Of a DNA stretch of 8,971 nt, positions 1 to 6,191 are shown one piece after another (within the stretch, counting starts at the first letter, position 1; every line of letters begins with the position of its first letter). Position numbers and translations under genes: made by a program. Source of the stretch: JBJXGC01 sp046154545 (GTDB taxonomy: Bacteria; Chloroflexota; Dehalococcoidia; Tepidiformales; Tepidiformaceae); NCBI GenBank assembly GCA_046154545.1, contig JBJXGC010000121.1, forward strand, positions 1 to 8,971, written 5' to 3'. Below the pieces are notes generated by a model. The model had not been told where the DNA came from. It saw only the letters and a list, made by a program, of their open reading frames with translations, and did no database searches.

Positions 1-412
1 CGAACACGACGGCGCCCACGGCGACCGCGAAGCCCAGGCCCTGGAAGATGGCCGCCACGTCGCGGTCAGGCCAGGCCCAACAGACCGCGAGAGCGGCGGC
101 GAGCGCCGGGTAGCTCAATCGGTCAGGGATCCGACGCCGTTCGAAGTCCGTGCTCGACAGGACGATGAGCACGAGGGCGAAGAGCGCCGTGAGGAGCGCC
201 GGCCCGAAGCTGTAGTGGTCCGGCCGGAACGCCACCGCCGCGGCCAGAGCCGCCGCCGCACCAACCCCGCCGCGGATGGCCAGCGCCCTGCGGCCCCGGG
301 CGTGATCCGTCCGATGCTGCTCATCCCGATAGAGATAGTGCTGGAACACCCCGGCGGCCCAGCCTGCGGCGAAAAACAGGGCGGCAGCGATCAGCGGACG
401 AACGATATCCAT
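1..412 (-). CDS. Type IV prepilin peptidase, A24 family (partial, 3' end outside window)
   Basis: Membrane aspartic peptidase that would cleave, and in some members also methylate, prepilin-like leader peptides for type IV pili, Tad pili or pseudopili. The frame is open from an ATG at 412 to the window edge, giving 137 visible residues. Hydrophobic stretches lie at about residues 4-22, 47-62, 70-87 and 101-114. The key evidence is the first active-site motif: Asp89 followed after five residues by Ile-Pro-Asp (95-97), then L99 and P102, matching the family pattern D-x5-[IL]-P-[ND]-x-L-x2-P. The second catalytic Asp (GxGD) would lie beyond position 1, so it cannot be checked. The visible N-terminus carries no PilD-type cysteine methyltransferase domain, which fits the short CpaA/TadV-like or archaeal-type forms. 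No good Shine-Dalgarno precedes the ATG, so the start is tentative. It lies 90 nt downstream of the small FHA gene on the same strand and could be read through from it. Confidence 0.75.
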   Translation of the reverse strand, partial: MDIVRPLIAAALFFAAGWAAGVFQHYLYRDEQHRTDHARGRRALAIRGGVGAAAALAAAVAFRPDHYSFGPALLTALFALVLIVLSSTDFERRRIPDRLSYPALAAALAVCWAWPDRDVAAIFQGLGFAVAVGAVVF

Positions 413-502
413 GGCGTCAACTATCGGCTGAGCGCGGCGAAGGTGGTAGGCGGGGCCGCCAGCCGCCCTCCAGAGCGGACGGGTGACTCGCCCGCAGCCA
501 GG
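413..502. other. Intergenic gap with a short hairpin
   Basis: This 90-nt spacer separates the FHA stop codon from the prepilin peptidase start. On the minus strand, 9 nt after the stop, CGGGCG (494-489) can pair with CACCCG (485-480) across a 3-nt loop, with one G-T wobble. No T-tract follows, so it is not a convincing intrinsic terminator. No clear promoter or ribosome binding site was seen. Confidence 0.3.
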
Positions 503-904
503 TCAACCTTCCTGGCCAGCCCGTGGCACCGGGAGCACCACTCCGACGACCGTGCCGGCGGGCACAACCGTCGCGCTCTCGTCGTACGCCGGCGCGGAGG
601 GGGCCGGGTCTTCGAATCGGAGGTGGGCCGCGCCGACCTGGATGACATCGCCGTGTTCGAGCATCGTGATCGAGGCGACGCGCCATTTCCGGGTGCCGCG
701 TTCGATAAAGGTCCCGTTCCGGCTGCCCGAATCCTCGATGTCGTACGAGGGTCCATGGGCGGTGATGACAGCGTGCTGGCGGCTGACGGCCGGGTCGCCG
801 TCGATCGGGAGGGAGTTCGATACCAGGCGGCCTATCGTGAACGGTGTCGCCAGAACGTACAGGGCTTCAGCGCCGGCGTCGGTGCGCCGGAGGTGGGCGG
901 GCAT
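503..904 (-). CDS. Small FHA-domain protein
   Basis: A 133-residue protein that is almost entirely one forkhead-associated domain, predicted to be cytoplasmic and to bind phosphothreonine peptides. Canonical binding-site motifs are intact: GRLVSN (25-30), SRQHA (41-45) and SRNGT (61-65), followed by the LEHGD/VG strands near 82-91. After residue 98 comes a short acidic and Pro/Ala-rich tail with Thr112 and Thr118 in an E-S-A-T-V context, a possible phosphoacceptor segment. There is no enzymatic domain, so it is probably an adaptor. The ATG overlaps the antiporter stop as TGATG and is preceded by GGAGG with 7-nt spacing, so the two are almost certainly co-translated. Its FHA shares the K/D-W-R-V insertion and the following G-D-x4-G strand with the FHA at the end of the antiporter, suggesting tandem duplication. 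Domain assignment is firm; the partner is unknown. Confidence 0.92.
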   Translation of the reverse strand: MPAHLRRTDAGAEALYVLATPFTIGRLVSNSLPIDGDPAVSRQHAVITAHGPSYDIEDSGSRNGTFIERGTRKWRVASITMLEHGDVIQVGAAHLRFEDPAPSAPAYDESATVVPAGTVVGVVLPVPRAGQEG

Positions 905-3447
905 CAGGCGGCCTCCAGGGCCGGCGACGCAACGAAACGGAAGACGTTGGCGCCGATGACGAGGAGGTCGCCGTTGTTCATCGCTTCATCATCCACGACG
1001 CGCCAGTCCCCGTCGCGCCAGATTCGGGTGCCATTCGTGCTGCCCAGGTCGCGGAGGTAAAAGCTGCCGCCGCGCGGCTCGACAACGGCGTGGGCGCGGC
1101 TCACCAGGGCGTCGTCAACAAGCGCGAGGCGATTCCCCGGCGAACGGCCGATCGTCAGCGCCTCGCCAACCTCGACCGCGACGACGGGCCGTCCCCAACC
1201 GTCCAGGCGCTGAAGGCTCGGGCCCGCCGCAGCCGGGACGGGGCCGGTTGGGGGAGCCTCACCGGCAGGGGCGAGAAACGGCCAATCCTCCTGCCCGGCG
1301 GGGGCCGTCCGGGAAGGCGCGCCGGCACCGTCCGCCGCCCGCACCACGATGACGTCGCAGGCTGAGCGCTGGACGAACGCACCGACCTCGCGGCCGAACG
1401 GTTCGGCGGGCGTCGCGTCATCAGCGACACCGACGATCGCGATTGCTGCGGCGGCGGAACCTTCGACCAGCGACTCGAGGGCGCGGCCGGGCTCGAAGTC
1501 GAGGCTGACGGTCTGCCCTGACGAGCTGGCAAGGGCATCGGCGGCGAGCGCGAGGGCCTTGCTGGCACGCTCGTGGTCCCCTTGAGGAGTGCCCGCGAGG
1601 TAGCCCGTGAGCCGAAGTGGGGCAGCCGCGCGCCGGGCGTAGGCGGCGGCGAACCGGAGCGTGGCGGCATCGTGGCTGCCGCCGGGCAACCCCGCGAGGA
1701 GACCGGCGCCGGGGACGGCGGACAGGCGCTCGCGGCCACGATCGACAAGGATGGCGACGTCGCAGGGCGCCAGCGCGAGCACCGGGGCCGCGGGCGAGGC
1801 GGCCGTCCGGGCGGGAAGGGCCGCGCCGTGCCAGCCCGCCACAAGGGTGTCGGCGCCCTGTTCGCGGGCCAGGTTCGCCAGGTCGCGGGCAACGTCGGAC
1901 GAGAGGAACGTCAGTGTACGCACCGAAATCCCGGCCCCGCCGACTCGCGCCGCGAGCGCGCGGAGCGCCTCGAACGAGTCCGCCATTTCGATGCTTTCTT
2001 CGAGCAGGCCGGTCCGGAACTCCTCCCCCCGCGGCGGCGGGATGAGGCGGACGAGGATCAGTTCGGCCGGGCGCCGGTCCCCGGTGAGGGCGATCGCAGT
2101 CTCCACGAGTTTCGGCGCGTGCTCGAAGTCGTCGATAGCGACGACGACTCGTGCGGCGATGAGTCCGGGGGCCGCCTCATCGGATTTGCCAAGCGTGGCG
2201 ACGCGCCGGGCGGCTGGCATGAGCCGGTTCACGATAGGTGCGGCCATAACGGTGGTGGCCAGGGCCATGATGACCATCATCGCGAAGGTGCGGTCCGAGA
2301 GGACACCGAGGTTCAGCCCGATCGTGAGGATCACGAGCTCGGTGAGCCCACGGGTGTTCATCAGTGCGCCGACCACCACGGAATCGCGCGTGGACGAGCC
2401 GGTGAGCCGGGCGGCGATCCCACAGCCAGCGAACTTACCCACGACCGCCGCGGCGAGGATCAGCCCCAGCCAGCCGAGGAGGGAGAGGCTGTCGAGCGTC
2501 AGGAGGTTGGTGCGCAGGCCCGTAACCGCAAAGAAGACCGGGAGAAGGACGATGACGGTGAAGTCCTCGAGCTTATCGGTCAGCTCCTTCGTGAGGGCGG
2601 AGCGCTTGGGCATGATCGCCCCGAAGACGAAGGCGCCGAAGATGGCGTGAATGCCGATCAGCTCGGTCGCCCAGGCGGCCAGGAGCAAACCGGCGAGGAC
2701 CGTCGCCACCTGATCGATCGTGAGATGCCCGGTGGCGTCGTAGCGGCGGGCCATCAGCTCCAGCAGCGGCCTCACGGCCAGGAACATCACGAGGATGAAT
2801 ACGCCCGTGAGGAGGAAGGCGTACACCGCTTCGACCGGGGAACCGCTCTCGACGACACCGACGACACCGGCCAGCAGGATCCAGGCGATGACATCATCGA
2901 CGGCCCCGGCGCAGAGGGTGGCGGTGCCAACCGCCGTGCGATAGAGGCCGGTCTCGACGAGGATGCGGGCAAGCACGGGGAAGGCCGTGATACACATGGC
3001 CGCACCGATGAAGACGGCGAATGTAAGGCGGTTGGCCCGCTCCGTCTCGGGGAGGAAATCACCGCCACTGTTCGTGGTGAAGAGGGCGAAACCGACAGCG
3101 ATGCCGAGCGCGAGCGGCACGATCACGCCGCTGAGTGAGATCTGGAGGGCGCGCCGTCCCTGGCTACGAAGGAGTTTGGGGTCGAGTTCCAGCCCGACGA
3201 GGAACATGAAGAAGACGAGCCCGAGCTGCGCAATCGGACCGAGGGGGACCTCCGGGGGGAAGAGGTCGGTCGGCCAGGACTCGTTCAGACGGCCGAGGAC
3301 GGTCGGCCCGAAGATGATGCCCGCGAGGATCTCGCCGATGACCGCAGGTTGGCCAAGGCGGCGCGCGGCCGCCCCCATCACCCGCGCCAGGGCGATGATG
3401 ATGGCGAGGTCGAAGAGGAGGTAGAGCACCACGTCGGTGTGGCTCAT
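904..3447 (-). CDS. CPA2 cation/proton antiporter fused to two Usp-like domains and a C-terminal FHA domain
   Basis: An 847-residue membrane protein. Residues 1-410 form a CPA2 (Kef/NapA-like) exchanger: GQPAVIGEILAGIIFGP (32-48), FLVGLEL (82-88), TAFPVLARIL (154-163), the paired transport aspartates Asp184-Asp185 and the core-helix motif NTRGLTEL (364-371) with Arg366 and Glu370. It should exchange Na+ or K+ for H+ at the inner membrane; the DD pair favours an electrogenic, Na+-type mechanism. Residues 432-560 and 562-705 resemble two universal-stress-protein domains, but the first lacks a clear G-x2-G-x9-G[ST] nucleotide motif. A Pro/Ala linker (706-748) leads to an FHA domain with GRSPGN (767-772), SRAHA (783-787) and STNGT (803-807). 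The start at 3447 is chosen for its GGGAGG with 7-nt spacing and the immediate first helix. An open frame continues upstream to 3660, but that 71-residue extension is Arg-rich and would overlap the preceding gene. The stop is shared with the next FHA gene as TGATG. Phosphothreonine control of transport is inferred. Confidence 0.93.
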   Translation of the reverse strand: MSHTDVVLYLLFDLAIIIALARVMGAAARRLGQPAVIGEILAGIIFGPTVLGRLNESWPTDLFPPEVPLGPIAQLGLVFFMFLVGLELDPKLLRSQGRRALQISLSGVIVPLALGIAVGFALFTTNSGGDFLPETERANRLTFAVFIGAAMCITAFPVLARILVETGLYRTAVGTATLCAGAVDDVIAWILLAGVVGVVESGSPVEAVYAFLLTGVFILVMFLAVRPLLELMARRYDATGHLTIDQVATVLAGLLLAAWATELIGIHAIFGAFVFGAIMPKRSALTKELTDKLEDFTVIVLLPVFFAVTGLRTNLLTLDSLSLLGWLGLILAAAVVGKFAGCGIAARLTGSSTRDSVVVGALMNTRGLTELVILTIGLNLGVLSDRTFAMMVIMALATTVMAAPIVNRLMPAARRVATLGKSDEAAPGLIAARVVVAIDDFEHAPKLVETAIALTGDRRPAELILVRLIPPPRGEEFRTGLLEESIEMADSFEALRALAARVGGAGISVRTLTFLSSDVARDLANLAREQGADTLVAGWHGAALPARTAASPAAPVLALAPCDVAILVDRGRERLSAVPGAGLLAGLPGGSHDAATLRFAAAYARRAAAPLRLTGYLAGTPQGDHERASKALALAADALASSSGQTVSLDFEPGRALESLVEGSAAAAIAIVGVADDATPAEPFGREVGAFVQRSACDVIVVRAADGAGAPSRTAPAGQEDWPFLAPAGEAPPTGPVPAAAGPSLQRLDGWGRPVVAVEVGEALTIGRSPGNRLALVDDALVSRAHAVVEPRGGSFYLRDLGSTNGTRIWRDGDWRVVDDEAMNNGDLLVIGANVFRFVASPALEAA

Positions 3448-3604
3448 GCTTCGCCTCCCGGCCCCTGCTGGCCGGAAAACCGCCAAGACGCCAAGGCCGC
3501 CAAGGCCCGCCAAGAGGCACCGGCCGAGAGGTGCCGCGTGGCGAACCCACCACCGCAGGCCCGTGCAGGAAGATACGTCATCCTCGGCGGTTTCCTCTCC
3601 CCGG
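3448..3604. other. Intergenic region between the two antiporter genes
   Basis: This 157-nt spacer is the leader of the FHA-antiporter gene (minus strand). It contains a four-copy CGCCAAG array (3481-3514), a 6-bp perfect inverted repeat GGCACC/GGTGCC (3516-3521 and 3530-3535) with an 8-nt loop and no T-tract, and a Shine-Dalgarno GGGAGG (3454-3459). No convincing -35/-10 pair was seen, so the gene may be read through from the upstream antiporter. Confidence 0.5.
3481..3514 (-). repeat. Four-copy CGCCAAG / CTTGGCG short repeat array
   Basis: CGCCAAG begins at 3481, 3489, 3498 and 3508 on the plus strand (CTTGGCG on the minus strand). The start-to-start spacing grows from 8 to 9 to 10. The array lies about 34 nt upstream of the antiporter start codon, inside its presumed leader. 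I recall similar CTTGGCG-rich strings dispersed between genes of unrelated environmental bacteria, but could not check this here. It could be a dispersed repeat remnant or a regulatory array. Confidence 0.7.
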
Positions 3605-4975
3605 CTATACTGTCGCCTGATTCGCCGGTTTCGCCGGGGTCGCGCGCCCGATGAAGGCATCGAACAGCGGACCCGTCATCATGGTGGTGACGAGCGCCAT
3701 GAGCACGCCTCCGACCTGGAGCGGGGCGGTGATCACGGTCGGGAAAGCGATCAACCCTACAACCAGCACGAGCAGTCCGCGGCAGTTCATGAGGATGCCA
3801 AGGACATTGGCCTCGGGCCAGGTCAGCCCGCCGAGCCGGCCGGAGAGCGCCCCACCGGCCCACTTGGCGGCGATGCCGACGGCCAGGAAGAGGGCGATCC
3901 CGGCGATATGCTCGCCGCGCAGCTTCGTGAAATCGGTGAGCAGCCCGGAGAAGGCGAGGAAGACAGGCAGGAGAATGGTGGCCGTGAGGTCGGAAAGGCG
4001 GGCGGACATGAGCTTGAAGAGTTCGACCCGCGACGGCATCGCCGCGCCGGCCAGGAAGCCGCCCACGATCACGTTCACGTCCAGCTTCGTCGCGACGTAG
4101 GCGGAGAGAAAGACGACGATCAGGACGCCGGCGAAGACATCCATCGTCAGGCCGCGGGCGTCCACCTGCTTGCCGATCGTCGCTTTCAGTGCAGGGCGGA
4201 CGGCGAGCATCATGACGGCGACGTAGACGACGACCCACATGACCTTGAGCAGCTGGTCGCCCGTGCTGCGGTCCTTCTGGACGCCGGAGGCGATGGCCAC
4301 AAGCAGGAACATCAGCACGGTGACCACAGCGGCGGCGGCGATACCGATCGAACCCATGGCGCTGGACTGGAGGCCCTTCTCCTGGAGGATGCGGGCCATG
4401 ACGGGAAAGGCGGTGACGGCCAGCATGGCACCGACGAAGAGGGTGAAGGCGAGTTCTGAGGGTGCCGTGGCTGCCCCGAAGTTCGCGACGAACTTTGCGT
4501 TATAGAGGACTGGTTCGATGGCGAAGGCGAGGGCCACGGGGATGGCTACGACCGAGACTGCGACGATGATGATCCCCCGGACGCGTCCCTTCAAAAGGCC
4601 AAAGTCCAGTTCGAGACCAACGAGGAACATGAAGAAGGTGAGCGCGAAGAGGCCGAAGACGCGGAGGACGGAGCGCGATTGGGCCGGGAAGAAGCACTCG
4701 GAGACGCTGCGCAGGCTGGCATTGGGCGTCGAGACGTCGCATTGGAGCCAACCGGGAGTCGAATTCCAGCTCATAAGCTCGGGGCCGAGGAGCGTCGGAC
4801 CCAAAAGGACGCCAGCGATGATCTCGCCGACGACCCGCGGCTGCCCGAAGCGCGTCGCCACCCGCCCGAGAATGCGGGCCGCCACGAGGATGATGGCGAT
4901 GTCGAGGAGGACGAACGCAAGCACGGCGTCGGGCCTCAGGGCCGGGGCTGCGACCTGCAGAAAGTAGGGGATCAT
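3605..4975 (-). CDS. CPA2-type antiporter paralogue lacking the transport aspartates
   Basis: A 456-residue integral membrane protein with the same fold as the downstream antiporter: GQPRVVGEIIAGVLLGP (44-60), FLVGLEL (117-123), TAFPVMARIL (188-197), ILLPVF (334-339) and a core-helix motif NCRGLLVL (397-404). Aligned without gaps to its neighbour from R-I-L (195-197), the Asp-Asp pair is replaced by Val218-Thr219. The Glu of the NTRGLTEL motif is replaced by Val403, while Arg399 is kept. It ends after the membrane domain, with no Usp, TrkA or FHA tail. The extracytoplasmic loop after the second helix is longer (about 65-104) and contains Cys79 and Cys94. The ATG at 4975 has a GGGAGG/GGAGG-type Shine-Dalgarno. 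Head-to-tail order with the FHA-antiporter gene (157-nt gap) suggests a shared transcript. It may be a non-exchanging subunit, a channel-like or regulatory form, or an exchanger using other residues; these options are inference. Confidence 0.9.
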   Translation of the reverse strand: MIPYFLQVAAPALRPDAVLAFVLLDIAIILVAARILGRVATRFGQPRVVGEIIAGVLLGPTLLGPELMSWNSTPGWLQCDVSTPNASLRSVSECFFPAQSRSVLRVFGLFALTFFMFLVGLELDFGLLKGRVRGIIIVAVSVVAIPVALAFAIEPVLYNAKFVANFGAATAPSELAFTLFVGAMLAVTAFPVMARILQEKGLQSSAMGSIGIAAAAVVTVLMFLLVAIASGVQKDRSTGDQLLKVMWVVVYVAVMMLAVRPALKATIGKQVDARGLTMDVFAGVLIVVFLSAYVATKLDVNVIVGGFLAGAAMPSRVELFKLMSARLSDLTATILLPVFLAFSGLLTDFTKLRGEHIAGIALFLAVGIAAKWAGGALSGRLGGLTWPEANVLGILMNCRGLLVLVVGLIAFPTVITAPLQVGGVLMALVTTMMTGPLFDAFIGRATPAKPANQATV

Positions 4976-5085
4976 CGGAGGCCTCCCTGAGTGATTTGGG
5001 CCGCGGCGGGTGAAGAGAGCGCGCTCGCCCCAGCTGGCGCGCGGGCCCCATAATCATGGGCCAGCCGGAAGATGGAGCTTGGACG
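4976..5085. promoter_or_regulatory. Divergent intergenic control region
   Basis: This 110-bp region separates the antiporter paralogue (minus) from the FHA/zinc-ribbon gene (plus). On the plus strand CATAAT (5049-5054) matches five of six -10 positions and would place transcription start about 25 nt before the ATG at 5086, but no good -35 is visible. A perfect 10-bp palindrome GAGCGCGCTC (5017-5026) lies just upstream and could be an operator. No clear minus-strand promoter could be assigned. Confidence 0.4.
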
Positions 5086-5760
5086 ATGGCATCGCTGACC
5101 TGGAGCATAGAAGACGGCCTGCACGTCGCGGACCTGGGAGAGGGCGAGGCAGTGATCGGCCGTGCCCCGGAGTCCGCCGTCTGTGTCGCGCACGGGACAG
5201 TCTCGCGCCAGCACGCCCGCATCACCTTTTCGGCGGGCGTCTACCGGGCGGAGCACATGAGCCACACGAACCCGACTCGGCTCGAAGGGCGGGCGATCGA
5301 GGCGCCCGCCGTCCTTGCCGATGGGAATCGCCTGGAGATGGGGACTGTGGTGCTGACCTTCCACCGGCTGGACCAGGTGGCGCTCCACGGGAGGGTGAGC
5401 TGTCCCCACTGCCGGCGGTTCAACGCCACGGACCGGCCGGATTGCTGGTTCTGCGGCGAGAACCTCGTGAACGCGACCATGTCCTCCACCCCGCGGGCGC
5501 GCGCTTCCTGTGCCCTGGTCCAGTCCGACGGCACGCGGATCGTCCTGTTCGCCGGGGACGAGCACTGTTTCCCGGCCCCAGCGGGATTGGGCCGTGAGTG
5601 TGACGGATCGGTGCGGGCCGAGGACGAGGGCGTCTTCGTCGTCGCCGGGGCGGAAGGCATCGTCAGCCGCAACGGCGCGGAGGTGAGCGCAAGCGCGCCG
5701 CTCGCGCACGGCGACCGGCTGCTGGTCGCGGGCAGCGCCCTGCTCGTGCTCATGCCCTGA
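5086..5760 (+). CDS. FHA / zinc-ribbon / degenerate FHA protein
   Basis: A 224-residue soluble protein. Residues about 12-95 form an FHA domain with GRAPES (25-30), SRQHARI (40-46) and the N-P-T loop (62-64). A zinc ribbon follows, with Cys106, Cys109, Cys120 and Cys123 (CPHC-x10-CWFC), a usual structural zinc site in adaptor proteins. The last third (about 150-224) looks like a second FHA that has lost its middle. G-R-E-C-D-G-S-V (169-176) resembles the first loop and S-R-N-G (194-197) with L-x2-GD-x4-G resembles the last strands, but no S-x2-H segment lies between them. The start is placed at 5086 because GGAG precedes it at 8 nt and a CATAAT box lies upstream. The in-frame ATG ten codons earlier (5056) has no ribosome binding site. 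It is the only plus-strand gene, divergent from the antiporters and convergent with the membrane protein gene. Likely a phosphothreonine-reading adaptor; partners unknown. Confidence 0.9.
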   Translation: MASLTWSIEDGLHVADLGEGEAVIGRAPESAVCVAHGTVSRQHARITFSAGVYRAEHMSHTNPTRLEGRAIEAPAVLADGNRLEMGTVVLTFHRLDQVALHGRVSCPHCRRFNATDRPDCWFCGENLVNATMSSTPRARASCALVQSDGTRIVLFAGDEHCFPAPAGLGRECDGSVRAEDEGVFVVAGAEGIVSRNGAEVSASAPLAHGDRLLVAGSALLVLMP

Positions 5761-5768
5761 GATGCGAG

Positions 5769-6191
5769 TCATAGGATCTGTCCACCGCTGAAACGCCAGC
5801 GCGGAAGGACGGCGCGCATAGGCCCCTGTGTCCAGGCCCAGGTGAGCACGAAGACAGCGGTGTAATGGGCCGTGAAAATGCCCGCCGGTACGGTGCCCTC
5901 GTCGATCATCCAGAGCCCCGTGTTGTCGATCAGCAGGTAGAGGAGGAGGGCTTCGAGACCGCCCGCGACCCATTGGAACGCCGGCGGCCAGTCCCGGTCC
6001 CAACGGAATCGCTGGATGAGGATGAAGAGAATGTCCCAGGCGAGCCCGAAGACGGCGACCCAGCCGAGCACGTAGAAGAAGGTCTCGTTGAAGGGCTTGT
6101 AGGAGACGGCGAAGAGCAGGGTCACGATGACGCCGATCGTGGCGAGCATGGCGCTGCGCGTCTGCCAGCGGCCCATGAGTGTCGGGGTCAC
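5769..6191 (-). CDS. Four-helix membrane protein of unknown function, coupled to the FHA-flavoprotein
   Basis: I do not recognise this family. Starting from a GTG at 6191 it has 140 residues with four hydrophobic segments at about 13-30, 39-59, 73-89 and 103-120 and short loops, one rich in Arg, Trp and Asp (61-69). Polar or charged residues occur in or next to the helices (Asn35, Glu36, Asp53, Glu80, Asp89, Asn90, His109), but no family signature is evident. The start is chosen because GTG overlaps the flavoprotein stop as GTGA and GGAAGG lies 7 nt upstream. The frame is open to another GTG at 6218, and an ATG at 6176 is a fallback. Translational coupling implies the product is needed with the FHA-flavoprotein, perhaps as its membrane anchor or electron-transfer partner (inference). 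The gene ends 8 bp from the convergent FHA/zinc-ribbon gene, with no evident terminator between them. Confidence 0.75.
   Translation of the reverse strand: MTPTLMGRWQTRSAMLATIGVIVTLLFAVSYKPFNETFFYVLGWVAVFGLAWDILFILIQRFRWDRDWPPAFQWVAGGLEALLLYLLIDNTGLWMIDEGTVPAGIFTAHYTAVFVLTWAWTQGPMRAVLPRWRFSGGQIL

Noticed and set aside
1573..3138. Long open frame on the plus strand opposite the FHA-antiporter gene
   Set aside because: Its translation is Arg/Gly/Glu/His-rich low complexity with no motif, and it lies antisense to a gene with clear membrane, Usp and FHA motifs; typical of GC-rich antisense frames.
3481..3514. CRISPR-like array
   Set aside because: Units are 7 nt with 1-3 nt spacers; far too short for CRISPR repeats and spacers.
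3516..3535. GGCACC/GGTGCC inverted repeat as a terminator of the antiporter-paralogue transcript
   Set aside because: Only a 6-bp stem with an 8-nt loop and no T-tract on the minus strand.
3448..3660. N-terminal extension of the FHA-antiporter to an upstream start at 3660
   Set aside because: The extra 71 residues are Arg-rich with no family match, would overlap the preceding gene and run across the CGCCAAG array. The ATG at 3447 has a strong GGGAGG site and begins right at the first helix.
5761..5768. Bidirectional terminator between the convergent genes
   Set aside because: Only 8 bp separate the stop codons and no stable hairpin with T-runs was seen around them.
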